5,763 nt of DNA, from the NCBI GenBank assembly GCA_947456315.1, contig CANGRU010000124.1:1-5763 (forward strand), read 5' to 3'. The translations under genes and the position numbers were made by a program. Source of the DNA: Beijerinckiaceae bacterium (lineage in GTDB: Bacteria; Pseudomonadota; Alphaproteobacteria; Rhizobiales; Beijerinckiaceae). Below, in pieces: positions 1 through 5,763 of this stretch. Positions within the stretch are counted from its first letter, which is position 1. Each line of letters starts with the position of its first letter. Below the pieces are notes generated by a model, which did not search any database, had not been told where the DNA came from, and worked only from the letters and a program-made list of their open reading frames with translations.

Positions 1-10
1 CGCAATGACG
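1..10. repeat. Truncated arm of REP-like palindrome at the window edge
   Basis: The first ten bases, CGCAATGACG, are identical to bases 4710-4719, the outer right arm of the complete palindrome between the large-subunit gene and the binding-protein gene. They lie three bases beyond the stop codon of the leftward Fe-S subunit gene. The sensible reading is that a second copy of the same element lies mostly outside the window, downstream of that gene. Only ten bases are visible, so a chance match cannot be excluded, although the position right after a stop codon repeats the arrangement seen at 4637. Confidence 0.45.
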
Positions 11-13
11 AGC

Positions 14-487
14 CTAGTGCCCGATCGTTTCTTGTCCCGATGCCGCCTGAATGGCGGCCACAATATTATGATAGCCCGTGCAACGGCACAGATTGCCTTC
101 CATGCCGTGGCGGATTTCGTCTTCGGTCGGCTTCGGAATCTTGTTCAACAGATCCACCGAGCGCATCACCATGCCGGGTGTGCAGAAGCCGCACTGCAAC
201 CCGTGATGCACATGAAAAGCTTCTTGCACGGGGTGCATTTTGTCACCCTTGGCCAGCCCCTCAATCGTCGTGACCTCGCCACCATCGGCTTGCGCGACGA
301 GCATGGTGCAGCTCTTCACCGCGTCGCCATTGAAGATGATCGTGCAGGCGCCGCATTGGGTCGTGTCACAACCCACATGCGTGCCAGTGAGGCGCAGATG
401 TTCGCGCAAAAATTTCACCAAGAGCGTGCGCGGATCAACCTGCGCTGTGACTTTCTCGCCATTGATCGTGAGAGAAATGCTGAGCAT
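14..487 (-). CDS. (2Fe-2S)-binding small subunit of a xanthine dehydrogenase/CO dehydrogenase-family Mo hydroxylase
   Basis: This 157-residue protein carries electrons from the molybdenum centre of a molybdenum hydroxylase. The N-terminal plant-ferredoxin-type domain (about 1-75) has the cluster motif [11 protein letters not shown] with Cys40, Cys45 and Cys48, and a fourth ligand at Cys60. The C-terminal all-alpha [2Fe-2S] domain (about 76-150) has QCGFCTPG (Cys99, Cys102) and GNLCRCTGY (Cys134, Cys136). All eight cluster cysteines are present and the length fits CoxS-type subunits of roughly 155-170 residues. No signal peptide is seen, so it should be cytoplasmic. The ATG at 487-485 is preferred because it overlaps the UbiD stop codon as TGATG, with an AAGGA Shine-Dalgarno-like stretch nine bases upstream. 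A GTG one codon earlier (490-488) is possible and would add one residue. Its catalytic partner is probably the large subunit starting at 2281 on the other strand. Family assignment is firm; the substrate is unknown. Confidence 0.95.
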   Translation of the reverse strand: MLSISLTINGEKVTAQVDPRTLLVKFLREHLRLTGTHVGCDTTQCGACTIIFNGDAVKSCTMLVAQADGGEVTTIEGLAKGDKMHPVQEAFHVHHGLQCGFCTPGMVMRSVDLLNKIPKPTEDEIRHGMEGNLCRCTGYHNIVAAIQAASGQETIGH

Positions 488-490
488 CAC
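485..490 (-). other. Stop/start overlap (TGATG) coupling UbiD and Fe-S subunit genes
   Basis: Read on the minus strand, the sequence GTGATG holds the UbiD stop TGA (489-487) and the ATG start (487-485) of the Fe-S subunit, sharing one base. The shared A, together with the AAGGA sequence just upstream inside the UbiD gene, supports translational coupling and hence a single transcript. It also decides between the ATG and the in-frame GTG one codon earlier, though not conclusively. Confidence 0.8.
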
Positions 491-2127
491 TTCTTGTCCT
501 TGCCTTCAACCTTGCGTACGGGCGTTTCCGGATTGAGCCCCGCGCGGCGGCGACCATAGGTGTTTTCGCCATTCTTCAGCCAATCACCCTTGGCGGCATT
601 TTGCGCGAATGTGTCCCAATCGGGCGACCAGTCACCCAGATCATACCCATGCCAAGGCGCTTTCACCGAGAGGCGGCCGAGGTTCAGCTCCTCCCAGATC
701 TTTTTGGAATTTTCCATATATTCCTTCGCGGGCAGTGCCAGCGGCGGCATGGTGTGTTTCAGTGTGAGATCCATCAACAAAGTGGAATCTCCGCCTGCAC
801 CCGATTTCGGCCCATGACCACCCGAGCGATGGGGCACGATCAAAATATCTTCAATCGGATTGGCGCGGTAAGCGAGCGACCAGAAGATCGCATCGGTATT
901 GTGCAGATCAATATCTTCCGAGACGGCAATCACAACCTTGCCGCATTGCGCTTGCAAGGACGCTGCCCCCTGCAGGCCACGCCAGACTTCCGTCTGCGGC
1001 GCACCATGCGCAAATTGCAGGAAGAGAACCTTGCGCAAATTGGTCAGCGGCTCATGCATCACAACCTTTTTGATGCCGCGAATTTCGAGCTGGTTTTTCA
1101 GATGCGCGAAGTAAAGCGCTTCATAGGCGCTCTTTTTCAGAATGGAGCTTTCTGAAGGCGTCACTTCCGACAGAATGGTCGTGAAGACCGCATTCTTCTT
1201 ATGCGTGATGGCGGTCACCACCATCGACATGTTGAAATCTTCCAGAGCGACGTGACCATGGCTTTCGCCGAAGGGGCCTTCGGGCTCCAGCATTTCCGTG
1301 TCGATATAGCCTTCGACCACGATTTCCGCGTCCGCCGGAATCTCGAGATCGACTGTCTTGCATTTGGTCACGCGCAGAGCACGACCCGCCAGACCACCAG
1401 CCACCGCCATTTCATCTTGGCTAGTCGAGAGTTTCTGCGGACCCGTAAACATGACGACCGGCGCGCAGCCGACCACAATGGCGACCGGCATCGGCTTGCC
1501 GAGCTTCTGGTATTTCAGCCAGTGCAGATACCCACCCGCACCGCCAAGGCGCGAGGCCATGCGCACGCCCAAGCGGTTCTCCGCCTTCAGACCCGCACGA
1601 TAGGTGCCCATATTGCGCACGCCGGTTTCGGGATCTTTCGTCACCACGCAGGTGGCGGTCAGATAGGGGGCGGCATCAAAGCCCGGGGTCGAGATCGGCA
1701 CCGGCAGACGCGACAGCCCCTTGCCGGGCTTCGTTAGCTCGTCGCCCGTGATGACAACATCATGGCAGGGTGCGGTTTCGATATATTCCGGCGGGATCGG
1801 ATGGTCGATGGCGTGCATCCAGATGTCGCCCAGCTCTTCGACCGGAACGCCCATGCCGGCGGCATAAATGTCTTCCGAGCCAGCCAGAGCGCCACAGACG
1901 ACCGGCATGTCGTATTTTTCGCCCTTGGAGCCCACCACATTGGTGAACAGGAAAGCCTTGCGCTCGCTCTCGGGATAGCCGCCGACAAACTGCCAGCGCA
2001 TCAATGGGTGGAGCTCGGTGTCCTTGTTGATCGGGCGGTCGATGCGCACCAAGAGGCCGCGCTCCTCGAGCAGCGCCAGATGTTCCTGAAAGTCAGCGGG
2101 GGCACTCCGGCGCTGGTCCTTGGTCAT
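487..2127 (-). CDS. UbiD-family (prenylated-FMN-dependent) decarboxylase
   Basis: This 546-residue protein belongs to the UbiD family, which removes or adds CO2 on aromatic, heteroaromatic or unsaturated acids using prenylated FMN. Visible signatures are NMGTYR at 172-177, placing the cofactor/metal Asn172 and catalytic Arg177; Glu239 in DEMAVAGG, matching the family's metal-ligand glutamate; and EGPFGE at 283-288, giving Glu283 and Glu288 of the Glu-Arg-Glu network. All catalytic acids are therefore intact. It is somewhat longer than classic UbiD (about 490-500), with extra residues in a polar C-terminal tail rich in Trp, Asp and Lys. The RASRLGG-like stretch near 189-196 differs from the histidine-containing version recalled for E. 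coli UbiD. It is first in a leftward unit; its stop overlaps the start of the Fe-S subunit gene. An AAGGG about nine bases before the ATG can serve as ribosome site. Biosynthetic ubiquinone function is unlikely given the Mo-hydroxylase context; a catabolic decarboxylase or carboxylase is inferred. No UbiX partner lies in the window. Confidence 0.93.
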   Translation of the reverse strand: MTKDQRRSAPADFQEHLALLEERGLLVRIDRPINKDTELHPLMRWQFVGGYPESERKAFLFTNVVGSKGEKYDMPVVCGALAGSEDIYAAGMGVPVEELGDIWMHAIDHPIPPEYIETAPCHDVVITGDELTKPGKGLSRLPVPISTPGFDAAPYLTATCVVTKDPETGVRNMGTYRAGLKAENRLGVRMASRLGGAGGYLHWLKYQKLGKPMPVAIVVGCAPVVMFTGPQKLSTSQDEMAVAGGLAGRALRVTKCKTVDLEIPADAEIVVEGYIDTEMLEPEGPFGESHGHVALEDFNMSMVVTAITHKKNAVFTTILSEVTPSESSILKKSAYEALYFAHLKNQLEIRGIKKVVMHEPLTNLRKVLFLQFAHGAPQTEVWRGLQGAASLQAQCGKVVIAVSEDIDLHNTDAIFWSLAYRANPIEDILIVPHRSGGHGPKSGAGGDSTLLMDLTLKHTMPPLALPAKEYMENSKKIWEELNLGRLSVKAPWHGYDLGDWSPDWDTFAQNAAKGDWLKNGENTYGRRRAGLNPETPVRKVEGKDKK

Positions 2128-2171
2128 TGTTCCAAAACCCTTTTTAGCGGGGTGTGGAAGTCACCCCATTC

Positions 2172-2209
2172 GGTTGCTTTGGTATATACAATAGTCTAGC
2201 GAAGCAACC
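2172..2209. promoter_or_regulatory. Inverted repeat, possible operator in the divergent promoter
   Basis: GGTTGCTT (2172-2179) and AAGCAACC (2202-2209) form a perfect eight-base inverted repeat around a 22-base AT-rich spacer. The spacer contains the palindrome GTATATAC (2182-2189). The GT-N-AC core resembles the general operator pattern of GntR-family regulators, which often control catabolic genes. The position midway between divergent genes suits a regulator acting on both. No regulator gene is present in the window, so the identity of the binding protein is a guess. The outer repeat could equally form a cruciform or an RNA hairpin in a leader. Confidence 0.45.
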
Positions 2210-2266
2210 AGCGGACGGGCAAAAGCCCACCCCAAAACAGACCCCCAGCGGGGCCGGATTGGTACC

Positions 2267-2271
2267 AGGGA
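2267..2271 (+). promoter_or_regulatory. Ribosome binding site of the large-subunit gene
   Basis: AGGGA lies nine bases before the ATG at 2281. This supports that start, which also gives the family's typical N-terminus (a SIGKPMRRNEDQRLLTGQGRF stretch at about 10-31). Confidence 0.6.
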
Positions 2272-2280
2272 ATATCGGGC

Positions 2281-4635
2281 ATGAATAAGCAGGTCTCTTC
2301 GGAATTCTCCTCCATCGGCAAGCCGATGCGCCGCAATGAGGATCAGCGCCTGCTCACCGGCCAAGGCCGCTTCACCGACGATTTCACGCTTCCCAACCAA
2401 TCCTATGCGGCCATGGTGCGCTCGCCCCATCCCCATGCGCGTATCGTCAAGATCGATACGGATGCCGCGCGCGCCATGCCGGGCGTGCTCGGCATTTTTA
2501 CCGGCGCTGATGTGGCTGCCGATGGCCTGAAGCCCATCCCGCATGATCCGGTGCCCAAGACCAAATATGACATGAAGCTCACCGGCCCGAACGGCACGCC
2601 GATCTTCATCGGCCCGCATATGCTGCTGCCCGCCGACAAGGCCCGCCATGTGGGCGAGGCTGTTGCCATTGTTGTGGCCGAAACCGAAATGCAGGCGATG
2701 GACGCCGCCGAAGCCGTAGACGTCACTTGGGAGGTCCTGCCCTTCGTTACCGACCAGCGCGAAGCGATCCAGCCCGGCCATGAAGCGGTCTGGAACGAAA
2801 TCCCAGACAATTGCTTTGTCGACACCGTGTTTGGCGATGTCGCCGCCACCAATGCCGTTTTCGCCAAGGCCGCGCATGTGGTGGCGATGGATATCTACAT
2901 TCCGCGTGTCACGGGCGTCACCATCGAGCCGCGTGCGGCTTTGGGGGATTATGATGCCGCCACGGGCCGCTATCTGCTCCATTGCGGCGGCGGTGGCGCG
3001 GTGCGCCAGAAGAACGAGCTGGCGCTTGTGCTCGGCGTCGAGCCTGATCAGGTGCGCGTCTGCACCTTTGACGTGGGCGGCAATTTCGGCACCAAGAACC
3101 GCGTCTATGTCGAGTATGGTCTGGTCATGTGGGCTGCCAAAAAGGTTGGCCGTCCGGTCAAGCACACCTGCTCACGCACGGAAGCGTTTCTGACCGATTA
3201 TCAGGGCCGCGATCTTGCCGTTCATGCAGAGCTGGCTTTCGATCCGTCCGGCAAGATTCTCGCCATGCGGTCGGACAATATGTCCAATGTCGGTGCGCGA
3301 TGCGTGTCGCTCTCACCCTTGGGCAAGGGCTCGGGGCTGATCACCGGCTCTTATGACATTCCGGTTGCAACCTTGCGCGCGCGGGCGGTGTTCACCAACA
3401 CCATGCCAACGCAAGCCTATCGCTCGTCGGGCCGTCCGGAAGTGAATTTCGTGATTGAGCGTTTGATGGAACGCGCCGCCGATCAGCTCAAAATGGACAA
3501 GATCGAATTGCGCCGCAAAAATCTCGTGGCGCCCAACCAATTCCCCTACACCAATGCGGTCGGCGCCACTTATGACAGCGGCGAATATGAAAAGAATATG
3601 GATTGGGCGCTCGATATTGCCGACTGGAAAGGCGCCGAGGCCCGCCGTGCGGAAGCCAAGGCGCGTGGCAAGCTCTATGGCGTCGGCATGGCCAATTATG
3701 TCGAAAGCTCCATCGGCTCGCCCAAAGAGCGCACCGAGATCACCATCCATGCGGACGGCAAAGTCTCTTGCGTGATCGGCACGCAGCCGTCGGGCCAAGG
3801 CCATGAGACGAGCTTCGCGCAGGTTGTGGCCGATCTCTGCCATGTACCGGTTGAGAGCGTCACCATCATTATCGGCGACACGGATATTGTCAGTGTCGGC
3901 GGTGGCTCGCATTCGGGCCGCTCCATGCGCCATGCGGGCACCGTCATTTCAAAAGCCTCCACTTTGCTCATCGAAAAGGGCAAGGCGATTACCGCTCATG
4001 TGCTGGGCAAGAAGAAAGACGACATCACCTTCGAAGATGGCCGCTTCCATCATGGAGCGACCAACCGCTCTTTCTCCATGTTCGAACTGGCGAAAGAAGC
4101 AGCCAACGCCAGCTTGCCGGATGATTTGAAAGATGGTCTTGCCATTGGTCTCACCAATGAAATGCATGAGCCCGTCTTCCCCAATGGCACGGCCATTTGC
4201 GAAGTCGAAATTGATCCCGACACAGGCTGGATCGATCTCAAGCGCTATGCCACGGTCGATGATGTGGGCCGCTGCATCAATCCGCTCATCGTGCATGGCC
4301 AGACGCATGGCGGCATTGCGCAGGGCGTTGGACAGGCCATGTTCGAATTGTTCGAGCTGAATGAAGACGGCCAGCCGGTGGCTGCCTCCTTCATGGATTA
4401 CGGCATGCCGCGCTTCGACAATATGCCGTCCTTCCGCACCGAGATTGCACAAGTGCTCTCGCCCACCAATCCGCTCGGCATCAAGGCCGGTGGTGAAGGC
4501 GGCACGACGCCGGCACTCTCCACCATCGTCAATGCGGTAGTCGATGCGCTGAAAGTTTACGGCGTTGACGACATTGAAATGCCCGTCACGCCACTGAAGA
4601 TTTGGCAGGCCATTCAAAACGCGAAACACACGTGA
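2281..4635 (+). CDS. Xanthine dehydrogenase/CO dehydrogenase-family molybdopterin-binding large subunit
   Basis: This 784-residue protein is the catalytic subunit of a molybdenum hydroxylase, which inserts a water-derived oxygen into a C-H bond, typically of an N-heterocycle, aldehyde or aromatic thioester. The N-terminal aldehyde-oxidase/xanthine-dehydrogenase a/b hammerhead domain covers about 18-160. The molybdopterin-binding domain follows, with GGNFGTKN at 266-273, AYRSSGR at 379-385, the cofactor-contacting SGQGHET at 504-510, a DDVGRCINPL stretch at 660-669, and the AGGEGG motif with the probable catalytic base Glu739. Length is close to CoxL-type subunits (about 770-810). The loop at 379-385 is neither AYXCSFR of form I CO dehydrogenase nor AYRGAGR common in form II relatives, so true CO oxidation is unlikely. 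There is no Tat or Sec signal, so it should be cytoplasmic. The Fe-S subunit is encoded divergently; no FAD-binding medium subunit is visible. Family confidence is high; the substrate is unknown. Confidence 0.95.
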   Translation: MNKQVSSEFSSIGKPMRRNEDQRLLTGQGRFTDDFTLPNQSYAAMVRSPHPHARIVKIDTDAARAMPGVLGIFTGADVAADGLKPIPHDPVPKTKYDMKLTGPNGTPIFIGPHMLLPADKARHVGEAVAIVVAETEMQAMDAAEAVDVTWEVLPFVTDQREAIQPGHEAVWNEIPDNCFVDTVFGDVAATNAVFAKAAHVVAMDIYIPRVTGVTIEPRAALGDYDAATGRYLLHCGGGGAVRQKNELALVLGVEPDQVRVCTFDVGGNFGTKNRVYVEYGLVMWAAKKVGRPVKHTCSRTEAFLTDYQGRDLAVHAELAFDPSGKILAMRSDNMSNVGARCVSLSPLGKGSGLITGSYDIPVATLRARAVFTNTMPTQAYRSSGRPEVNFVIERLMERAADQLKMDKIELRRKNLVAPNQFPYTNAVGATYDSGEYEKNMDWALDIADWKGAEARRAEAKARGKLYGVGMANYVESSIGSPKERTEITIHADGKVSCVIGTQPSGQGHETSFAQVVADLCHVPVESVTIIIGDTDIVSVGGGSHSGRSMRHAGTVISKASTLLIEKGKAITAHVLGKKKDDITFEDGRFHHGATNRSFSMFELAKEAANASLPDDLKDGLAIGLTNEMHEPVFPNGTAICEVEIDPDTGWIDLKRYATVDDVGRCINPLIVHGQTHGGIAQGVGQAMFELFELNEDGQPVAASFMDYGMPRFDNMPSFRTEIAQVLSPTNPLGIKAGGEGGTTPALSTIVNAVVDALKVYGVDDIEMPVTPLKIWQAIQNAKHT

Positions 4636-4636
4636 G

Positions 4637-4720
4637 CCGTCCTTGCGAGCGGAGCGAAGCAATCCAGAAAGCCACACGTGAGGCCTTCTGGATTGCTTCG
4701 CCTTCGGCTCGCAATGACGG
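4637..4720. repeat. REP-like imperfect palindrome
   Basis: This long inverted repeat starts one base after the large-subunit stop codon. The inner stem pairs 4654-4673 with 4682-4701, with one mismatch in 20, around an eight-base loop. After an asymmetric bulge, the outer stem pairs TTGCGAGC (4643-4650) with GCTCGCAA (4707-4714), then CCGTC (4637-4641) with GACGG (4716-4720). The CATTGCGAG and GAAGCAATCCAG words resemble widespread REP-type intergenic repeats of alphaproteobacteria, from memory rather than a search. As RNA it would be a very stable hairpin that could stabilise or attenuate the upstream message and separate expression of the two rightward genes. No U-tract follows, so it is not a canonical intrinsic terminator. 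The arm at 1-10 suggests another copy nearby. Confidence 0.85.
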
Positions 4721-4734
4721 ACGAGAATTGAATC

Positions 4735-4740
4735 AGGGAG
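4735..4740 (+). promoter_or_regulatory. Ribosome binding site of the substrate-binding protein gene
   Basis: AGGGAG lies seven bases before the ATG at 4748, a near-ideal Shine-Dalgarno arrangement. Together with an in-frame stop at 4715-4717, it fixes the start and rules out an upstream signal-peptide extension. Confidence 0.75.
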
Positions 4741-4747
4741 AAAACAT

Positions 4748-5665
4748 ATGACAACGCAAATCGACATCATCAATTTCCCCGGTGCGCCGAACCTGCCGAT
4801 CTTTGTCGCGCAAGATAAGGGCCTGTTTGAAAAGGCTGGCGTCACCGTCAATCTGACAACGACCCCCTCCTCCGCTTTTCAGGCCGAGAATCTCGCCAAC
4901 GGAAAGTTCCAGATTGCCGGCACGGCCTTCGACAATGTCGTCGCCTATCGCGAAGGCCAGGGCGCGGTGAAACTGCCCGAGACGCCTGACTTCATCGCCT
5001 TCATGGGCGCCACACAGGTGGAGCTGGCTTTCATCACCGCACCCGATCTTGCCACTTACGCAGATCTCAAGGGCAAGTCGCTGGCGCTCGACGCGCTCTC
5101 GACCGGCTTTGCTTTCGTGCTCTACGACATGCTGGAAAAGAACGGGCTGACCAAGGCTGATTATTCCATGGTGCCGGTGGGTGCCACGCCGCAGCGTTGG
5201 GAAAGCGTCAAGGCTGGCGAGCATGTCGGCACGTTGACCATCGAGCCGTTCACCTCCATTGCGCGCAATCAGGGTTTCAAAGTGCTGGATACGTCGAGCA
5301 ATCTGTTTGCCGATTATCAGGGCGGCTCATTTGCTGCGAGCCGCGCTTGGGCGCAACAGAATCCGGAAAGCGTGAAGGGCTTCATCAAGGGCTATCTCGA
5401 CGGCCTCGCCTGGACGCTCGACCCCGCCAACCGTGAAGAAGCGACCAAAATCCTTCTGGAGCGTATGCCCGAGATCAAGCCGCCGGTGGCTGGTGCGGTG
5501 ATGAACTCGCTGCTGTCACCAAAGTCCGGCCTGACGCCAAAGGCTGCCATGCTGATGAAGGGTGTCGACACGGTTCTCGCGCTGCGCTCGAAATATGGCA
5601 CAGGCGGCACGCTCAGCGAGCCCAACAAATATATTGATCTGACCTGGTACAATCAGGTCGTGTGA
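4748..5665 (+). CDS. NMT1/THI5- or SsuA/TauA-like substrate-binding protein without signal peptide
   Basis: This 305-residue protein looks like a periplasmic binding protein of the NMT1/THI5 and nitrate/sulfonate/taurine ABC-transporter superfamily. The first strand, followed by NLPIFVAQDKGLFEKAGVTV (15-34), is the classic opening of that fold. A YADLKGKSLALDA stretch at 104-116 matches the family's 'dLKGK' region that starts the second lobe, and FIKGYLDGLAWTLD at 212-225 fits the usual C-terminal helix. Length fits a mature protein. The mature-like sequence begins immediately at Met1, with no positively charged hydrophobic leader. An in-frame TGA at 4715-4717 leaves room for only ten more codons, none a standard start. 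It contains no cysteine, so it cannot be a THI5-type pyrimidine synthase, which needs a Cys-rich motif, nor a lipoprotein. It may be a cytoplasmic ligand binder, sensor or enzyme, or may be exported in a way not visible here. No permease or ATPase gene is in the window. It probably binds a compound related to the neighbouring enzymes, but this is inference. Confidence 0.85.
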   Translation: MTTQIDIINFPGAPNLPIFVAQDKGLFEKAGVTVNLTTTPSSAFQAENLANGKFQIAGTAFDNVVAYREGQGAVKLPETPDFIAFMGATQVELAFITAPDLATYADLKGKSLALDALSTGFAFVLYDMLEKNGLTKADYSMVPVGATPQRWESVKAGEHVGTLTIEPFTSIARNQGFKVLDTSSNLFADYQGGSFAASRAWAQQNPESVKGFIKGYLDGLAWTLDPANREEATKILLERMPEIKPPVAGAVMNSLLSPKSGLTPKAAMLMKGVDTVLALRSKYGTGGTLSEPNKYIDLTWYNQVV

Positions 5666-5667
5666 TC

Positions 5668-5690
5668 ACCCTCTCCCAGAGGGAGAGGGT
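5668..5690. repeat. Perfect 10-bp hairpin downstream of the binding-protein gene
   Basis: ACCCTCTCCC (5668-5677) and GGGAGAGGGT (5681-5690) form a perfect ten-base stem around an AGA loop, two bases after the stop codon. The sequence resembles a common bacterial intergenic repeat. It lacks a following T-run, so termination is possible but unproven. Confidence 0.75.
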
Positions 5691-5697
5691 CGCTGCA

Positions 5698-5723
5698 CGC
5701 AAGTCGGGCCTGCCCGACTTGCG
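5698..5723. repeat. Perfect 12-bp hairpin with two-base spacer
   Basis: Bases 5698-5709 (CGCAAGTCGGGC) and 5712-5723 (GCCCGACTTGCG) pair perfectly around CT. As RNA the two innermost pairs would open to make the loop; as DNA it is a near-continuous palindrome. It shares the core AAGTCGG with the next hairpin, so the two look like related units of one composite element. Confidence 0.75.
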
Positions 5724-5733
5724 CATAACTATG

Positions 5734-5759
5734 TCGAAGTCGGCAACAGCCGACTTCGA
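5734..5759. repeat. Perfect 11-bp hairpin sharing a core with its neighbour
   Basis: TCGAAGTCGGC (5734-5744) and GCCGACTTCGA (5749-5759) pair perfectly around an AACA tetraloop. It lies ten bases after the previous hairpin. The TGCA at 5694-5697 before the pair and TGCA at 5760-5763 after it could pair as an outer stem, but the window ends there. Confidence 0.75.
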
Positions 5760-5763
5760 TGCA

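Larger units (their letters stand above)
2128..2280. promoter_or_regulatory. Divergent intergenic promoter region
   Basis: These 153 bases separate the divergent UbiD and large-subunit genes and must carry promoters for both directions. An AT-richer island at about 2178-2197 sits in otherwise GC-rich sequence. It contains TACAAT (2187-2192), five of six bases of a sigma-70 -10 box for the rightward gene, but without a convincing -35 box. For the leftward unit, a TTGCCC/TAGACT pair 18 bases apart on the minus strand is a weak candidate. The UbiD leader also holds a six-base inverted repeat (GGGGTG 2149-2154, CACCCC 2162-2167). Exact transcription starts cannot be set from sequence alone. Shared control of both units is likely because their products appear to form one enzyme. 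Confidence 0.6.

Noticed and set aside
5..559. Plus-strand open frame over the Fe-S subunit gene
   Set aside because: The opposite strand encodes all eight cluster cysteines; this frame is a shadow.
1201..1737. Plus-strand open frame inside the UbiD gene
   Set aside because: The UbiD reading on the other strand has intact catalytic motifs across this stretch; the plus-strand translation is compositionally biased and featureless.
2161..3165. Open frame of 334 codons on the minus strand opposite the large-subunit gene
   Set aside because: It is antisense to a clear molybdopterin-binding protein; its His/Ala/Gly/Arg-rich translation shows no family motif and is a typical shadow in GC-rich DNA.
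2281..4635. Identification of the large subunit as aerobic CO dehydrogenase (CoxL)
   Set aside because: The loop at residues 379-385 lacks the AYXCSFR signature, with no cysteine for the Mo-Cu site, and no coxM is adjacent.
3949..4851. Open frame of 300 codons on the minus strand across the end of the large subunit, the REP hairpin and the start of the binding-protein gene
   Set aside because: It runs through a palindromic repeat and opposes two well-supported genes; the translation has no recognisable domain.
5641..5659. Six-base inverted repeat GACCTG/CAGGTC at the end of the binding-protein gene
   Set aside because: It is short, lies inside coding sequence and has no supporting context; three stronger hairpins follow directly.
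1..5763. CRISPR arrays, tRNA or rRNA genes, insertion sequences
   Set aside because: No regularly spaced direct repeats, no tRNA-like cloverleaf with the conserved TTCGA/T-loop arrangement, no rRNA segments and no transposase motifs were seen.

Overview
The window is about 5.8 kb of GC-rich DNA, most consistent with an alphaproteobacterium of the Hyphomicrobiales/Rhizobiales type. That placement is inferred from codon composition, from a REP-like palindrome with a GAAGCAATCCAG core and from dense intergenic hairpins. It was not confirmed by any search. The window holds four real genes, all apparently intact, and almost no other coding space.

Layout: a leftward two-gene unit occupies 2127 to 14. 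It is read as a UbiD-family, prenylated-FMN-type decarboxylase followed by a translationally coupled (2Fe-2S) small subunit of a xanthine dehydrogenase/CO dehydrogenase-type molybdenum hydroxylase. A divergent promoter region (2128-2280) separates it from the rightward molybdopterin-binding large subunit (2281-4635). A REP-like hairpin of about 84 bp (4637-4720) follows. Next comes a rightward gene for an NMT1/THI5- or SsuA/TauA-like substrate-binding protein (4748-5665) with no signal peptide. The last 100 bases are three closely packed perfect hairpins.

How the genes may work together: the two molybdenum hydroxylase subunits lie on opposite strands but probably form one cytoplasmic enzyme with a Mo-cytosine-dinucleotide-type active site and two [2Fe-2S] clusters. 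The decarboxylase shares a transcript with the Fe-S subunit, so hydroxylation and reversible (de)carboxylation of the same aromatic or heteroaromatic acid is a reasonable hypothesis. 2,5-Furandicarboxylate/furoate catabolism is a known precedent for pairing a UbiD enzyme with a Mo hydroxylase. The binding-protein gene suggests uptake or sensing of the compound, but it lacks an export signal. No FAD subunit, UbiX-type prenyltransferase, Mo-insertion chaperone, regulator, permease or ATPase is visible here. The substrate cannot be read from the sequence.
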